Shown here piece by piece: positions 12,809-14,438 of a stretch of 14,438 bases of DNA. The position numbers and the translations under genes were made by a program. The first letter of the stretch is position 1, and each line of letters starts with the position of its first letter. The notes beneath the pieces were generated by a model. It had not been told where the DNA came from. It was given only the letters and a program-made list of their open reading frames with translations, and made no database searches. The stretch comes from CAYWBU01 sp942491525 (GTDB lineage Bacteria; Desulfobacterota; Desulfomonilia; UBA1062): the NCBI GenBank assembly GCA_942491525.1, contig CALOBW010000043.1, forward strand, positions 1 through 14,438. The letters are read 5' to 3'.

Positions 12809-14437
12809 CTAGGGCAGGACCTTGTATTTCTGTTCGGCCATTGGCACGGACCACTCTTCCAGGTTGTAGGTGATGCCGGCCGGGGCCTCCTCGATGCCAC
12901 GGAAGCGCGAGCTGACCACCGGCAGGGCGTAAGGTACGTAGAGGAAGACGTAGGGCTGCTCCTCGGCCAGGATCTCCTGGACGCGGAAGTAGCACTTCTT
13001 GCGCAGCTCTTCGTCGAAGGTGTGGCGTCCTTTGACCAGCAGCTCGTCGACCTCTTTGTTGATGTAGTAGGTGTGGTTGAGGCCGCCGGGCACGGCATTG
13101 TCCGAGTGCCAGACGGTCCAGAGATCCGGGTCCTGCAGAATGTTCCAGCTCAGGATGATGGCGTCAAAGTTGTTCTTGTGCACGAACTCCTTGAGGAAGA
13201 CGGTCCACTCGATGATGCGGATATTGACCTTGATACCGACCTGCTTGAGCTGCTCCTGCATGATGGTGGCCGACTTGGATCTTAGGTCGTTGCCCTGGTT
13301 GGTGATGATGGTGAACTCGAAGGGCTGGCCGCCATACTCCAGCATGCCGTCGCCGTCGCCGTCACTCAGGCCCACATCGGCCAGCAGCTCCTTGGCCTTC
13401 TGAACTGAATATTCATACTGTCTGACGTCCGGGTTGTACCACTTGGTGCCCGGCTTGTAGGGCCCGGTCGCCGCCAGCCCCTCGCCCAGCAGCACTCCGT
13501 CAATGATCTCCTGCTTGTTGATGGCATAGGCCATGGCCTGGCGGAAGCGGACGTCATCAAAGGGTTTGCGCTTCTGGTTGAAGCCCAGGTAGGCGTAGCC
13601 GTTGGCGAGATACTTGTATTTGCTGTAGGCCTTCTTGAAGGCCCCGTTGTCGGTCTGGCGCAGGTACTGCAGCGGGCTGAGGCCCATGTAGTCGATGTTG
13701 CCGGCCTTGAGCTCCATGAACTGGGTGGTCTGGTCCGGGATGATGCGGTAGCTGATGCCGTTGATCATGGCCCGGTCGTTGAAGTAGTCTAAGTTGGTCT
13801 CCAGCACGATTCTTGAGGCCGCATCCCAGCTCTTGAACTTGAAGGGGCCGGTGCCGATGGGCTTGCGCGCCAGCTCGGACTTGGTGATATCCTGACCCTC
13901 CAGCAGATGCTTGGGCATGATCTCCAGGGCGCCCCAGCTGATCAATGCCGGCGCAAAGGGCTCGCTGTATTCAAACTCGACAGTATATCTGTCGATCTGA
14001 CGGGCCTCCTTGACTAGCTTGTACTTGCCGCCGTAGGCCGTGGGGGTCTTGGGATCGATGATCAGCTTGTAGGTGAACATGACATCGTCAGCCGTGAAGG
14101 GGGCGCCGTCGTGCCATTTGACATCCTGGCGCAGGTGGAAGCGGATCAGCTTGCCGTCATTCAGGATCTCCCAGCTCTCTGCCAGGTCCGGCACGATGTT
14201 GTACTCCTTGTCATACTCGACCAGGCCGTTATAGATGAAGGCCGCCACCTCGTGCGAGGCGCTGTCCGTGGCCAGCATGGAGATCAGGTTGGAGGCATCG
14301 CCCAGGGAGGCCAGCACCAGCATGTCGCCGTAGGCCGGATCCAGGTTCTGGCTGCTGAGCGCTTCAGCCGGTGCGGTCGGTTCTGAACAAGCCCCTAAAA
14401 ACAACAACATCAGAAAAAATAACGGTTTTATCTTCAT
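12809..14437 (-). CDS. ABC transporter substrate-binding lipoprotein (SBP_bac_5, DppA/OppA type)
   Basis: 542 aa, complete. The ATG is one base from the window edge, so its ribosome site and promoter are not visible. The lipobox LGAC places the lipidated cysteine at C17; Ser at +2 does not give an Asp inner-membrane retention signal. The family core is clear: PDLAESWEILNDGK (83-96), RQDVKWHDGAPFTADDVMFT (103-122), and in the second half RFRQAMAYAINKQEIIDGVL and LLADVGLSDGDGDGMLEY. It captures a solute in the periplasm and delivers it to the two permeases. Peptides are the usual substrates, but nickel, sugars and others also occur in the family. Confidence 0.95.
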   Translation of the reverse strand: MKIKPLFFLMLLFLGACSEPTAPAEALSSQNLDPAYGDMLVLASLGDASNLISMLATDSASHEVAAFIYNGLVEYDKEYNIVPDLAESWEILNDGKLIRFHLRQDVKWHDGAPFTADDVMFTYKLIIDPKTPTAYGGKYKLVKEARQIDRYTVEFEYSEPFAPALISWGALEIMPKHLLEGQDITKSELARKPIGTGPFKFKSWDAASRIVLETNLDYFNDRAMINGISYRIIPDQTTQFMELKAGNIDYMGLSPLQYLRQTDNGAFKKAYSKYKYLANGYAYLGFNQKRKPFDDVRFRQAMAYAINKQEIIDGVLLGEGLAATGPYKPGTKWYNPDVRQYEYSVQKAKELLADVGLSDGDGDGMLEYGGQPFEFTIITNQGNDLRSKSATIMQEQLKQVGIKVNIRIIEWTVFLKEFVHKNNFDAIILSWNILQDPDLWTVWHSDNAVPGGLNHTYYINKEVDELLVKGRHTFDEELRKKCYFRVQEILAEEQPYVFLYVPYALPVVSSRFRGIEEAPAGITYNLEEWSVPMAEQKYKVLP

Positions 14438-14438
14438 G

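Noticed and set aside
12641..13285. 214-codon plus-strand frame across the binding-protein gene
   Set aside because: Antisense frame rich in Asp/Val/Leu; the opposite strand encodes a full binding protein and permease.
1..14438. Search for CRISPR arrays, tRNA/rRNA genes, insertion sequences, phage or defence genes
   Set aside because: No regular spaced repeats, transposase motifs, RNA gene signatures or phage proteins were seen on either strand.

Overview
The window reads as chromosomal DNA of a mesophilic anaerobe or facultative anaerobe with moderately high GC. It has strong AGGAGG-type ribosome binding sites and C/G-ending codons. Several families point to the Desulfuromonadales/Geobacter branch of the former Deltaproteobacteria: an ADP-forming acetate-CoA ligase beside a BioD-like/DRTGG protein, a DUF4388 (PATAN)-TPR protein, and a receiver-histidine protein next to a lone receiver. 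This placement is inferred from gene content only; no rRNA or tRNA gene is present.

Layout. (1) 7-3166, plus strand: a two-gene acetate/acyl-CoA energy module, ADP-forming acyl-CoA synthetase followed by a BioD-like/DRTGG protein. The first ~495 bases of the synthetase gene carry many small indels that break the frame, while everything after is clean; this looks like poor sequence at a contig end. (2) 3417-4966, minus strand: a conserved 135-aa protein of unknown function, then a degenerate receiver joined to a histidine-box helical domain with no ATPase domain, overlapped by a CheY-like single-domain receiver. (3) 5057-7191: a divergent pair, a PfkB sugar kinase (minus) and a class I FbaB-type fructose-bisphosphate aldolase (plus). 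(4) 7201-8493, minus: a DUF4388-TPR protein, divergent from (5) 8617-10222, plus: a FadR-like GntR regulator and a secreted alpha/beta hydrolase. A TGGT-AAT-ACCA palindrome, the form expected of a FadR-family operator, lies between them. (6) 10217-10402, minus: a small one-pass membrane protein whose start is embedded in a striking 40-bp palindrome. (7) 10485-14437, minus: a Dpp/Opp-type ABC transporter (lipoprotein binding protein and two permeases, tightly coupled), then a WbuC-family cupin. No ATPase genes for the transporter are in the window.

How it fits together. The metabolic genes concern central carbon: acetate/acyl-CoA interconversion with ATP, and the fructose-bisphosphate node. 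The FadR-like regulator, its operator and the secreted hydrolase make a plausible small regulon, perhaps for scavenging an ester or lipid. The signalling pair is unusual because it has a potential phospho-histidine and an intact receiver but no kinase catalytic domain. I see no prophage, CRISPR array, insertion sequence or defence island. The strongest candidates for something undescribed are the kinase-less relay pair, the FadR-like/hydrolase locus, and the 40-bp palindrome over the start of the small membrane protein.
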